The notes beneath the pieces are model-generated. The model did not search any database, was not told the origin of the DNA, and saw only the letters and a program-made list of their open reading frames with translations. A stretch of DNA of 64,000 nucleotides from Phymatolithon calcareum (taxonomy: Eukaryota; Rhodophyta; Florideophyceae; Hapalidiales): assembly GCA_977006965.1 (NCBI GenBank), contig OZ345362.1:620001-684000 (forward strand). Reading direction: 5' to 3'. This document shows, piece after piece, positions 22,501-33,690 of this stretch. The position numbers and the translations under genes are program-made. Position 1 is the stretch's first letter; every line of letters begins with the position of its first letter.

Positions 22501-24709
22501 TTGTTTACGATTGCCCACAAGGACCTTCTCATTTTGTTGCGAACCTTTACACAGATGACAACTACCGATTCATCGGTGATCAACCATCGTCAAACCCGTG
22601 TCGTAACGAATTGGATTGTTGTTGTCCCTGACATCCTGGCCGAGGATCAAGATGATGCCGTCGAAAAGTATGGGCAAGACACGTACAAGTTCTTCAAAGA
22701 CCAAGAGAAAGGACATAAGATGTACTACAAGTGCAGTATGCATTATCGCTTCGGGTGTAAGTTTTGCTTGCGTCGTGTTCGCGACTGGAAAACCGGTTTA
22801 TTCACACTCGAGAAGCAACAAGGGGTCGAACATCATCACTCTGGTGCCGAACACATATCACGAGGTCTTCTCACGGCACACAAGGCATTCTCCTTGACGC
22901 AATGAGATATAATTTGAGAATCAAGCCAAGTGAGCTGCACAAGGTACTGATTGACGAGCTTTCTAAGAGAGGAGCACAGAGCTCTGATGTGGAAGGTATC
23001 AAAAAGAGTCAAATTAGGGGGTTCCTCCAGCGAAATCGATCAGTTGCAGCAAAGCAATACTTCGAGTGAACTATTGCTGGTCTCTGGGATTTCGTGTGCG
23101 ACAATCAGCGAAGCCCAGACCAAGATCCTCATCACTTTTACGTCATGAATGCCGCCGGAGACGCTCTTCCGGGCCGTGGGCGTGATGACATAGTGCGCGT
23201 TTTTCTCACCACGGACGCATTGCTGCGAAATTACGCAAGATTTGAGAATACCACCGCAACAATGCAGCTGGTTACCGACTCCAAACACAAAGTTCTATTG
23301 AACAACTACCCAGTCATTGCACTTGGTGTCACGGACGCTTGTCATCAGTTCAAACTACTTGCACTCTGCGTATCAAACAAGGAAGACACAGCTACGTTCG
23401 AAAGCTTTTTCCGCTGCACTAAAACCAGGGAAAATTTGGATATTGAATGTGACCCTGACTGCACTATGTCAGACAACTGCCAGCAATTCACAACGCGTTG
23501 CGATCCGTGTTTCCTGATGCATCCATTGGCAATTGTTTCTTCCATGCTCTCAAAAACAACAGAGATATCAAGGGGAAGTGGAACCTCACGGCGCCCGAAG
23601 GCCTGAAAACGAGGGAACGGAACAAGTGGCTAACTGTGCAGCGCGAGTCTCATCTAACGTACATTAATGAGATTTTCAGATGGCTGCAACGTATTCCAAA
23701 GGAAGATTTATTTCGTAACGGCACCACAATGGTCACAGAAACATTGCTGGCGGACTATCATCATGACATGGCGGACAATCTTTCAACGCAATACTTCGCT
23801 CCTAGTCGAGATGGCTGGTCAACTGTTTCTTTGGGTAGATTCGTTCCGTTGGATAACAACGGGTTGGAAAGCTTCAATAACCACACGCTGAAAGCCATCA
23901 ACCGAGGATCCCGGATGACATTGGTGTCCTTTTTAGACGGTATGCATTCATTCTTCGGTTACCAATCACTCAAGTTTGGAAGCAGTACGTGTCCTCTTCC
24001 AATGGAAAGCTTGGATTTGAGGAGCAATATTCGACTCACAAACCATGCTCGTGGACGAATCAGAAGAGCTTTCTCTGGCGCTGTCGAGTTGCAGACTATC
24101 TTTGATGCAAATCCCGGGAAGTTTTTCGCAGAGGATGAGTCTGGAGGGTACTTTATCTCCCCACGGAGCGCTCGCGAGAACGGAATCTCGGCTGACACCT
24201 GTCTTGAAACGTACAATTCCTCTTATGACAAGTGTCGTGAAACGTGGCATACTGCGAAGGAGACTGCGGCAGAATGCATTTTGGAGTACAGGAACTATGG
24301 GTTTATAACGAATCCAGATCTTGGAACGTCTTTGAAAGAGATGTTTGCAGAAGAATGGGACGAATTTGAAGCGTGGAGAAAACATGTACACGTTTTGAAA
24401 CCAACTGATTTGAATACGAATGGGTATTTTAACTGTGCGAAGGAATGGGCTCAATCAATTGTAACGGCTGCAGACTCAGCCGAGGAGGACAAGAATTCTG
24501 CAATGCTGTATCTTGATGGATCACTTCTGGAACTGGGATTAGTGACGCATCATTGCACTTGTTTACAATTCAGAGCACGACCAACGCAAAAGCTATGCAA
24601 TGAAGCAAATTGGCAAAATATTACTCCTATTAATAGATCAGCAAGTGCGCATCTCTACCGCATGAAGACCATCAAATGCCATTCATGGCACAGATGCTAT
24701 TGTAATTAA
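22501..24709 (+). pseudogene. MULE (Mutator-like) transposase, broken
   Basis: Pieces of one transposase occur in successive frames: 22501-22905, then 22880-23490 (with a TGA at 23067-23069), then 23495-24709. The first piece has a FLYWCH-like zinc finger (Cys pairs followed by VEHHHS). The second has the first catalytic region (VTDSKHKVLLNNYPVIALGV). The third has VFPDASIGNCFFHALKNN and NNGLESFNNHTLKA, matching the MULE core that carries the last acidic residue, and a degenerate SWIM-like HHCTC near the end. Two frameshifts (about 22885 and 23495) and one stop make it inactive. A full protein would be about 730 residues, normal for MULEs. Confidence 0.8.
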
Positions 24710-24840
24710 AATTTTGAAATGCATGCATTTAAAATTTTAATAAAAATTCTTGCGCAATGCACCATAAATTTTCGCCAACCTTTCGGTGTACAGTGTTTGC
24801 ATCGTCGAACTCGTTCGTCTTTGCAGTCGGAGGGCCAAAC

Positions 24841-26205
24841 ATGGACGTTTGCTCTCTTTCCTCTTCCTCGTCGGAAGAAGACGCAGTTTTGCAGGCTGTG
24901 ATCGTTGCTGTTGCACACGAGGGACAAGACAATGCCACTCCAAGTGTCTGGGGCGGGAGTTTGAATGGAAGGCGAGCCAATTTTCGAAGGGGCAAATGTT
25001 CATGGTGGAACGATTATCTCTCCGACGACCCCGTCTATCGTCTGTGGCAGTTTCGCCGCCGCTTTCGCGTACAGCTGAAGCTTTTCCGCCGTCTTCTCCA
25101 TGACCTACCTGTCCTCGAGCCGAATTTGGCTCAAAAAACTGACGCCCTTGGTCGGCTTGGAGCTACGATTTGGCAAAAAATTTTAAGCTCTCTGCGTCGT
25201 CTTGCCGACGGTGTCTCGTTTCAGTCTCTGGACGACCAGTCTCGAATGAGTCCTGAGAGCATGCGTCAGGCATTCAGATTGTTCACTCGAGCCGTTCGAC
25301 TTTGCTATGGAGCTGAGTTTTTGAATCGTGCACCCACTCTCGACGAGATCCGCGCCCTCCAGGACAGTTTCGCTTCCAAGCTATTCCCGGGCTGTATTGG
25401 GTCGGTGGATTGCATGAATATTAAGTGGAAAAACTGTCCCAAGTCGTGGAAAGGACAGTACCACAACCCTAAGAACGGAAAACTGGAAACGATTGTCGTC
25501 GAAGCCATGTGCGACAGCGACTTGTACTGCTGGCATGCTTTTTGTGGAAGACCGGGAACGAACAACGACATCACCGTCGCCGAGTGCAGCCCCCTTTTTC
25601 TAGACATACTAAGCGGAAAGCGCCGTATGAAGCTACCGGAGGGGTACGCCGTCGATAGCGTGCAGCGTGACTGGTTTCTATACTATCTTACCGATGGAAT
25701 ATACCCGGAGTGGGCGATTTTTGTGAGACCAAACCACGCGCCTTTGACACTGAAGGAAAAAGTTTTCACGAAAATGCAAGAAGGCAGAAGAAAGGACGTT
25801 GAACGTTTGTTCGGCGCTCTGCAGCGGCGCTTTCGTATATTACGGCACGAATTTCATCACTGGAGTGACACTGAGATCGTGGAAATTTTGCAGACGTGCG
25901 TAATACTGCATAATATGCTAGTCCGATTGCGAGTGAGAGGGGAGCTAGATGACGAGCTGGACGAAAATGGCAACCTGCTGTATCCAAACGAAGTTGTCGA
26001 AGAGTTCTACTACAACGACAACGAGGAAAGTGCAGCGTATGAGCCGGAAGAAAGCAATGGTGAGCACGGGAACAACCATCTGTCATGGCTCCAGCACTTG
26101 ATTGGAGTGGACGAATCAATTCGAAATAGATACGCACATGTCCAGCTCAAGGAGACATTGGCGTCGCACATTTGGGAGAGAGACGGTGAACGTTTGTTAG
26201 ATTGA
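24841..26205 (+). CDS. PIF/Harbinger DDE transposase (nuclease)
   Basis: The frame is uninterrupted. ATG at 24841 gives 454 residues; an upstream in-frame ATG at 24757 would add 28 residues of doubtful value. The DDE superfamily nuclease domain is complete: SVDCMNIKW with Asp190, GRPGTNNDITV with Asp243, and RKDVERLFGALQRRF with Glu321. The C-terminal tail is acidic. In this superfamily the nuclease works with a separate Myb/SANT-like protein that binds the transposon ends, and the convergent frame next door (26253-27107) is that partner. The gene looks capable of making an active enzyme, although the partner is frameshifted here. It lies inside the larger composite region, probably as a nested insertion. 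Confidence 0.85.
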   Translation: MDVCSLSSSSSEEDAVLQAVIVAVAHEGQDNATPSVWGGSLNGRRANFRRGKCSWWNDYLSDDPVYRLWQFRRRFRVQLKLFRRLLHDLPVLEPNLAQKTDALGRLGATIWQKILSSLRRLADGVSFQSLDDQSRMSPESMRQAFRLFTRAVRLCYGAEFLNRAPTLDEIRALQDSFASKLFPGCIGSVDCMNIKWKNCPKSWKGQYHNPKNGKLETIVVEAMCDSDLYCWHAFCGRPGTNNDITVAECSPLFLDILSGKRRMKLPEGYAVDSVQRDWFLYYLTDGIYPEWAIFVRPNHAPLTLKEKVFTKMQEGRRKDVERLFGALQRRFRILRHEFHHWSDTEIVEILQTCVILHNMLVRLRVRGELDDELDENGNLLYPNEVVEEFYYNDNEESAAYEPEESNGEHGNNHLSWLQHLIGVDESIRNRYAHVQLKETLASHIWERDGERLLD

Positions 26206-26252
26206 TTCTAGGCTACCTGGAAATAAAGGAATTCTTCGAGTTGCAGTCAAAT

Positions 26253-27107
26253 TTACTCCTCATCACAAACCAGACTACCTACAGAAACACGGTTTTCTCC
26301 ACCAGAACTATCTTTCCGGCCGGCCAATTCACTGCCCATTTCCAGTTCTGGAGAGTGAAGTAGTTCCATCAACATCTTCGTCTTGAGCTCCCCATCCGGA
26401 AGGGCATTCACACAGTTGAATCGCAGATGTGCTTTCTTGATGGCCGTTTTTCTCTTGGAGCCCTCTTGCATGGCGGTGGCAATTTCTGAAAGCGCACTAC
26501 CGCTGCGCGTTGCCCTCTCTGTTTGTTTGGCTTTTTTTAATGCCAATCGGGCGACATTTTGACGGGTTTAATGATGGAATAGCTGCGGCCTCTCGGGTCT
26601 TAGGTGGAGAAGACAGAGACACATCATCACCTGAAGATGATGACAGTGATCGAAAATTGAACCCAGGCCTGTACAAGGGGCAAGACTGCGAGGGGCCCCC
26701 TATAGAGTTGAACTTAGGAGATTGACGCAAGATAGCAACGGCACCCATTGATTTAAGGGCGAGGCATCTCGCTCGACTCCGTGTCTGTTCTTTGTCCTGG
26801 TGTGTTTGCGGTAGAGCAACATAATGTTACGCAGTGCATCTTCTTCGTTTTCTCCAGACACAGGGTTTGCTCGGTACAGCCTTTCCGCCGCGAAATATTT
26901 CTGCACGGATTTTTGAAGAGATTGCCAACGACCATGCAAACTGCTAGCGACACGCACTCGCTCGCTGGTCTCAGGCTGCTCACGGAATGCAGAAGCAACA
27001 TTTCCCCAAAATTCTTGAGCATCTTGTTCGTTGTGCTGAGCAGAGACGCCGACCCAGCATCGAGCCAGGGCGGTGTCCTCGTCGGGAGAAAAAGATGCTC
27101 CTCGCAT
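26253..27107 (-). pseudogene. Harbinger Myb/SANT-like partner protein, frameshifted
   Basis: A start at 27107 opens with MRGASFSPDEDTALARCWV, the Trp-containing start of the Myb-like domain of Harbinger accessory proteins. The middle has HGRWQSLQKSVQKYFAAE and GENEEDALRNIMLLYR, also typical. The reading then needs a frame change near 26720 and another in a run of seven A (about 26532-26538 on the plus strand), after which KAKQTERATR and a C-terminal helix-rich tail follow. The second change looks like a single extra A in a homopolymer, so it may be a sequencing error or a very recent mutation. The gene is convergent with the transposase, 47 bases apart. Confidence 0.7.
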
Positions 27108-27575
27108 TTTTGTGGCTGGGCCTTTGGCCTTCGGTCGGTGAAAACAATGGCCGAATGTTAAGTAGCCACAAAGTGTTGCTTGTTCGCGCGAAAAGCGAAC
27201 ACAGCCGCTTTGCGGTTCAGGTGCTCGCGCAAAATTTGCAGCGTTGCGTGCAGTGACGCTGGCAGTGTGTGACGACATCCAGGTACCTGCGGCAGAGTTT
27301 GGCAACGTATCTCACTGTTGGAATTTTGTCGAAGATGCTCTGCGCATTATTGTGGGTGGGCCTTTGGCCACTGGTCAGCGGAAACATTAAACGAATGTGA
27401 AGTAGGCACCAAGTGGTGCTTGCCCGCGCGAAAAGCAAACACAATCGCTTTGCGGTTCATGCGCTCCCGCGAAAGTTTCCAGCGTTGCGTGCAGTGCCCC
27501 TGGCAGCATGCAAAGACTTCCAGAGACATGTGACAGAGATTGGTTACGTATCTCAATGCTGTGGCTTCGACAAAT
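27092..27575. repeat. 240-bp tandem duplication at the Harbinger border
   Basis: 27092-27331 and 27332-27575 are diverged head-to-tail copies (both start AAGATGCTC and share TGGGCCTTTGGCC and TTGCGTGCAGTG). The first copy overlaps the start of the Myb-like frame, so the duplication took in the 5' end of that gene and its upstream region. Confidence 0.8.
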
Positions 27576-27589
27576 ACGTAGCGCATTGG

Positions 27590-27760
27590 CAAATTTCTAA
27601 ACAAATTGCCATAAATTTTCTGTTTGGCAATTTGTTTTGCAATATGGCCGTTTGCTTCGCAATTTGCTCTGCGTTGGAGTTGTCACATCAACTGCTTCCA
27701 GAGAATTTGGCAATTTGCTTCTCGCGTTGGTCGTGCTCTCATGCGATATTTCGCGTGGAA
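27590..27760. repeat. Cluster of GCAATTTG words
   Basis: The word GGCAATTTG or GCAATTTGC recurs at least four times, once preceded by the inverse form CAAATTGCC. It may mark the right terminal region of the Harbinger element. Confidence 0.45.
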
Positions 27761-28989
27761 GCACTCTATTTGGGCTACGTTACTCACGACAGGAAAGCGT
27801 ATTCCAGTTGTTGCAGATGACCGTCCAATTGCAGGACGTCACAGAGCTGGTCGTCCACGGCGCACTGCTCCAGCTTTCGTGCACATGACTCCTGATCATA
27901 ATCCACTGATCTGAATAATATAGTCTGCTCCCTTTTTTCATTACATGTTACTAGTCTCTCACTTTGGTTCCATTTCCACAAATTAAACATTGCTGCCTTT
28001 TGAACGTTTCATGTCACTATAAATAGGGCTGGTAGCTTGGCGTTGGGTTTGTCTCACAACATCACCGTAGATTGAGATATTGCATTTTTTATGTTGTGCC
28101 CATGCTTTACGCTAATGAAAAGCGTCATGCCAAGAATAGATAGCTTTGCCGAACGCTCAGAATAATCGAGCGGTCTGCAGCGTCAGGCCACGCAATCGCC
28201 ACGAAATGGGGTATCAGTGTTACTGCTATACCCAGGAATGGAAGCAAGCGCGGGGGCCGGTTCCGTTACAATGTACACGTAACCCAAAAGAGGTCAACAG
28301 AGGTTCTATTGTACAATCCGTCATTGGTTGCAAATGATGTGCTAAACCAAAAAAGCTCTCTGTTCTTTTCAGGGATCACTGGGGCACGGCAGAAATTTGG
28401 CCCGGCATTTATTTGGTTTATTTGGGCCCAAAGGCTGCTGTGCTTCCCCGGTGTTCCCCATTCTGGGGATATTTTTCACATAATATTTTGCTTCCATAAT
28501 GATGACCAATGTGCTTCATAAAATTGGACCTCGTACTAATAATGTACTGTATGAGCCTACGGTAGTGAACAGGTCGATTTGAAGACCTGATCATGGTGTT
28601 ATCGGCTCCGCGACAGAACTCATAGTTGCTCAGAGAGGCAGCATTGAGGTCAGTTGAAAGTCGCGAGCTCGACATTGGACAGCACGGTTGTTACTTGGGT
28701 AAGGATAAGACTTATCTTGTAAACTTTTTCTAGTTGACGTTTATTAAAAATCTTCACAATCTCACAAATAATCGGGAAAGGCGTTGTCAGTTTCTACAGT
28801 ACCTTCCATTGTGTAGTCTCCTGTAGCCTTCCGCCTGTCATAGCCTGTGTGGAAAAGTTTGAGCCCTAAACGATCCTATGTCCTACGCGGTTTTCTTGTG
28901 GTGTTCGCTGCGGGCGCCCCGGCCAGTACGCGTCGTGTCTTACTAAACATCTCGTGCTTTGACTTCAGAACAAACCTTCTTCGTTTTCC
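27761..28989. other. Unassigned stretch inside the composite region
   Basis: No recognisable gene; short frames only. Confidence 0.5.
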
Positions 28990-29990
28990 ATGCACTCAAT
29001 GAAGGTCTTGCTTTTCCGCAGATTGTTTCTATTGAATTAGTTTGACTTCTTCAACACAAGTTTCTCTGTTATCCATTGGGACAGTGTCATTCGTTGTAGA
29101 ATGCAGCTCTTGGGTATTTGAGTTTTCAGGCGGATTTTCTAAAGCCCATTTTTCTTTCGCCATTTTCCTCCTCAGAATCTCGCAAGAAAGCATCTCCCGT
29201 ATTTGGATTCGGCACATAATGTGGAATCTGTCTGTACTTCCTCTTCAACTTCCTTGTGGTGGTCTGAACGTTTTTTTGGCTATGGCATTAGATGCATTCC
29301 GTATTCACAGCGTGGCTGGAGTAGTGCTTTGTACACCTGGATGCATTTTGGATGGTCAGCCCTTCCTTGAATATTCCAAGTATGCGTATCGCATACATGT
29401 TGGACCTTGCATACTTCAGGCGTCGCAGCATTTTCGTTTCTGATACTCTCGTGGGACCTGGGGAAACTCCAAGATACGTGACTTCCGGAACGTGGGTCGG
29501 GATATTTTTCGTGAGCTTTAATGTCACACGTGCTGTTCCTCTGATTTTAGGAGGAGACTATATGTGGGTTTTGTACACTACTGAATCGTGTTACACCAAC
29601 AAAATAAGAAGATCTTCTTAAGACAGGATCCAGTCAAAACCCCTTACCAGCATGAGCGTTTTCGCTTACATCAGAACGTTGTCTAGGAATAGGATAGCGG
29701 GAACATCCGCCCAGGTGCTCAGAATGTTGCTCATCCGCTCGGAAAACTCATCCATGAGATTGATCTACAAACTCTGGCTGAGGGGGCCATGTGTTACACA
29801 CCTGTCCACTGAGCGCTACTTCTTTTCGGCATCACCAAATGTTGAAACTCATAACAGTGGCAGAAATGCCTCAGTCACAGGCTATTGCGCAGACGCAGGC
29901 TTCCATTACGTGGCTCGTTCGATTCAGGAAGTATTTTCTCGCCGCTTTATAGCATGGAACTTTGAACGAGGAAAGGTGTCTCACCACCAC
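28990..29990 (-). pseudogene. Decayed non-LTR retrotransposon reverse transcriptase
   Basis: Reading right to left on the minus strand, the sequence follows the copy at 59050-59960: a MDEFSERM segment, a degraded FADD motif now FLDNV with a stop, then HVPEVTYLGVS.GP and LKYARSNMYAIRILGIFKEG (29288-29527), then the downstream segment with LRRKMAKEK (29029-29217). Several frames and stops are involved. It is an old, dead copy of the family at 58880-60480. Confidence 0.7.
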
Positions 29991-30049
29991 AGCTGGAAAT
30001 TGATATCCCTGTTGTTTTAGTTTCTTCCTCGCTTACTTTTCTTTACCGC

Positions 30050-31345
30050 CGGCACTAGTGTCTAGTTTACTAACCACCTCAATTGAGGATAAATCCCTCA
30101 ATTGAGGGGCTTTTTGAAAGCTCAAAAAAGTATGTAGAAAGAATGCGAAACCGAAAGTTCGCGCCAACTTTGGGAAGGCGGGCTTGTGTTCTGCCTGAGG
30201 AGTACCCAAACTACGGCCTTAAATGGGCGTCGTTCGGCGGTAGGAACGAAATTACAATTTTCAGTTAGAAGAAGCGGACGTGCCATGTCACGAGAAAAAG
30301 ACCCGCGCCGAGTGGTAGGCGCATCTGTACACACTAAGGCAACATCGGTGACCAGTTTCGCAGAGTGTTACAGGCTTTATGGAGCCTTTTCCAAGTCAAA
30401 AAAGGTGAACAGTACGGTTCTGGAGGTACTCTTGAATGAAATCAATAGTCGCCCAAGCACGTCGCTTCGCGTGAAATGGATCCTGGTTCACAAACCGACC
30501 GAGAAGACTAAGATTAAGACACACAAGATTGTTAACGTCAAGGCAGGAAAGGCTAGCGAAGGTGCTGCTTCCTCTCAACTGCTTGTATCGAGTCGCAGCC
30601 CGCAAAACTTTGCGCCACATAATCCGGCTTACAGTACTCGTGGTCGCCAGTCTTCTTCGCCAAACGCCAGTTTATTCTCGGCAGTCGCAAACAGAAGCTC
30701 CCCAAAGGGGAACACAAGCTTCGATCCAACCGTCAGAAGCTAAGAATGCCCTATTCCAGGATCTATCGCCTACGCCTTGCATGGCTTTTGGGACCAGGCG
30801 TCGCACGAGGAAATTGATGTAATCACACCCGACCGCAAACCCCAAAGTAATTGCTCATGGGGTGCCACAGTACGAGTGACAAGATATATAACAGATTGGG
30901 GGACGAATTCCGAGTCAGTTCTGGACAGTTCGCACTGCAAATGGAGATTTCATATCGGAAAATGGTGAGATTGGGCTTCACACGCCCTGTGATTGCTTTT
31001 TGACCAGGTTTCCACAAGTTCACCTTTGAAAAATAGCTGCATAGACGTCCGCGAAGCTGAAACGAATCGGGGGAAAAGAGACTACAGTGACAGAACTGGT
31101 TAAGTTTTTCGGAATACTCGTGCTCATGACAAGATTTGAGTTTGGCGCTAAGAGCGATTTTTGGAAGACTTCCAGGCTGAACAAGTATATCCCGACTTGT
31201 TGAAGACTTCCATGAGCTTGGCGCTTTTGATGTGCTCGATATTGAGTAGCTTTCATGCGCAAAATTGAAAAATTCTCGTTCCCCAATTGAGAGAAAAGTG
31301 CCCCTCAATTGAGGGAAAATTTCAGTAAACTAGACACTAGTCCCT
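30050..31345 (+). mobile_element. Terminal-inverted-repeat element with piggyBac-like remnant
   Basis: The ends carry inverted repeats: ACTAGTGTCTAGTTTACT at the left (about 30054) and its complement at the right (about 31326-31343), followed inside by CCCTCAATTGAGGGGC on both ends. On the plus strand near 31090-31207 the frame reads TELVKFFGILVLMTRFEFGA..DFWK, which resembles the N-terminal part of piggyBac-like transposases. An upstream frame (30186-30743, Ser/Lys-rich, no known domain) may be the start of the same protein. The catalytic part is missing. No TTAA duplication is seen, so superfamily placement is tentative. Confidence 0.55.
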
Positions 31346-31881
31346 ATCAGCTTAAATATGATAACTATAGGAATTTTTAGCAATCGAGTAGCTTTTCGGT
31401 AGATGCACACGTAACCAATATCGGGCTTGGACGAGAAAAGCAGCTAAATGTGCCTGATATCCTTTTTTTGATCAGCTTCTCGACAGTTTTTCTCCTTTCA
31501 CCAGCTCCGTGGCTCTTATAATGGCCAGATCTATGCCTTTGGATTCCAAGCTGATACCAGTGGTTAACAAACATCTCGACCAGCTTCATATCGATAGCAC
31601 TCTCGATAATTTACTTGCTTGGCGATAGTTTCCCTGTTTCCGATGTGTCCTATTCTTGTATATTGGAGCGAGGAGAGCTTTCTGCAAGTGGAGAGGAATG
31701 TAGCTGCATCAACCACAGTCTCTCTATACGGCCGTGATCACGACTGCATTCAGAGATGCAATCACTTCAGCACTCGACATGTGTAGTATGGACAAAATCT
31801 ATTCACATGATTGGCATTGATATTTCGAAAAGTTTTCCGAAACTTTTGCCGAAGAGCAGAAATGTGTCTTATTGAGTTGCT

Positions 31882-32030
31882 ATTAGTGACACAGAAGAGC
31901 CATTTTTAGGATTAGTGACGCTGAACCATCCTTTCTCTGATTAGTGACACAGACGTGCCGTTTTTCATATTAGTGACACAGACGTGCTGTTTTCCAATTT
32001 AGTGACACGGACCTGAAAATTAGTGACAGG
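31882..32030 (-). repeat. Right array of 29-bp repeats, inverted
   Basis: Five to six units, the reverse complement of those at 21849-22030 (ATTAGTGACAC), spaced about 29 bases apart. The interior units are closer to each other than to the outer ones. Confidence 0.85.
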
Positions 32031-32496
32031 GAAAATATTTAGCCATACATATTGCAATTGAGGTATATCTCGCAATAACTACTGCAATTAAGATTGTGCG
32101 ATGGCACGGATTCTCGACGAGCAAGCCTCAGACATGATTCATATTCTGCGTCTCTCCCTTTTGGCACTTTACAATACATGACAAATCTCTTAAACTTTGT
32201 TCTTTCCTGCACATATCGTCATTCAACCGACGACCCTGACGAGACAACTACTTTAACGTTGAGAGATACGAAGCCTTCCGGATGCTTCGGTGATGACGTG
32301 TCACCGAACATAGACGGACGCTTGCACATCGTGGCCATTGCCCTGGTTCGTAACTCCTCCTCCGATGTCATAAACCATAAGGAGCGCCACGCAATGTCTA
32401 CCTTCCAACAGCCAGAAAACCAAAAAGAGATATGTGTATCACGAACCACCCAGACTGGACATCGGTGTGTCGAGTGACTTCGACTGAATGAATGCA

Positions 32497-32722
32497 CACA
32501 GGTGCAACCTTGCTTCCTGTCGATACTGTAAGCCACCTAAAAGTAAACTCCACAGCTCCAATTTGAGTTGTAATTTTGGAACCTATGCTCCAGTTGCAAT
32601 TGCAATTCGAAACTCTACTCCAATTACAGTTGCAATAGCGATAACTCCGTGCAATAAATATAAAATTGCAATTAATTGCAGTTATCTGCAACAAAATGAA
32701 ATTGGGAAGATCCCTGCTTGCA
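32497..32722. mobile_element. Solitary end related to the hAT element
   Basis: Read from 32722 leftwards the sequence is CAGGGATCTTCCCAATTTC followed by TTAATTGCAATTTT, closely similar in order and spacing to the left end of the hAT element at 13683. AATTGCAATT words continue to about 32580. The other end was not found, so this is a fragment or an element with a lost end. Confidence 0.5.
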
Positions 32723-33489
32723 GAACGTGGTCGAGAGACCCCCAAGAGGGCTTTCCGTGCTTTTGCGGATTTTATTTTTGTTTGCTTGATCTTCTGGATA
32801 GCTTTTAGTTCCGAATGGAGCTGGTAAATGGGCTTTTTCCATTGAAGATCTGCGATGACGAATACTGTAAGCAGGACTTGGCGTTGTTACGCTTTGCCGG
32901 CGTGGGCTCGGCCGAAGCTGCCGAAAAGGCTGAAGCATCTTCAACAGGCTTTTAATCTTTGACGCTAACAATCTTCGTGGTTATAATGGTAGTCTTCTCT
33001 CCTAGGTGATGATGAAAGACTATTCAACGCATCCATCAATCACTTCTTGAACTGTGCTAATCATATTTATGGACTTGTAAAGGCTCCCTGTATTCACCAA
33101 TGTTCTTTGCGAATCGTCATCGCCGTTTCCTTGGCATACAAAGATACACAGACCCATCGGCGGTGGTGTAGCTCGCCGAGCAAACATCCAGTTTGCTATT
33201 CTCGCATAACGACATTGCGAGTTAAGAGCTTTCTTAGCCACACTATATCCATAATGTCTTGGTATTGTCTGCGCACTGTTTGCCAAACGTTCAAGATTAT
33301 TAGCGTTGCAAGACAGTGTTTGTTAGGTGATCAGCTTGATTATTATCAGCAGACACGCCAAGTGTGAGACCATGCGTGTCATCACAGTTAGCTTCACTTA
33401 CCTAGGGGTAAATTAGTAGCTCAAGCACACACCTTCAGTAAATGAAGGCACCGATTTCTGCACAGGTGGTCGTTTTCTTGCGGTACGGG

Positions 33490-33690
33490 AGCTCTGATTC
33501 TTGTGAGTGGACATCACATTTTCAGTAGTAGCACAGAATGAAGAGCTTTTAAGGAAGTATTTGCCATACTCCTCGCACGGAAGACAAGCCCGGCTTTACC
33601 AATATGGCGTGAGCGAGCTGTTTCGCCTTCGTCTTACAGATTTTTTGAGCTTTTAAATCGCCCCTCAATTGAGGGTGTTCGTCACATTCA
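33490..33690 (-). repeat. Inverted copy of the 30050 element's 5' region
   Basis: The reverse complement matches 30091-30230, sharing CCCTCAATTGAGGGGC, AAAGCTCAAAAAA, GGGCTTGT and GAGGAGTA. A second copy of the piggyBac-like element therefore ends here in the opposite orientation. Confidence 0.65.

Larger units (their letters stand above)
21760..32095 (+). mobile_element. 10-kb composite region bounded by inverted repeat arrays
   Basis: The region begins and ends with the same 29-bp repeat in opposite orientation, and sequences just outside the arrays also resemble each other in inverted form. Inside are a Mutator-like transposase pseudogene starting about 470 bases from the left array, a PIF/Harbinger pair, a minus-strand reverse-transcriptase fragment and a piggyBac-like remnant. 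The simplest reading is a large MULE-type element whose terminal inverted repeats contain tandem subunits, later invaded by other elements. Exact ends and target duplication were not resolved. Confidence 0.55.
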
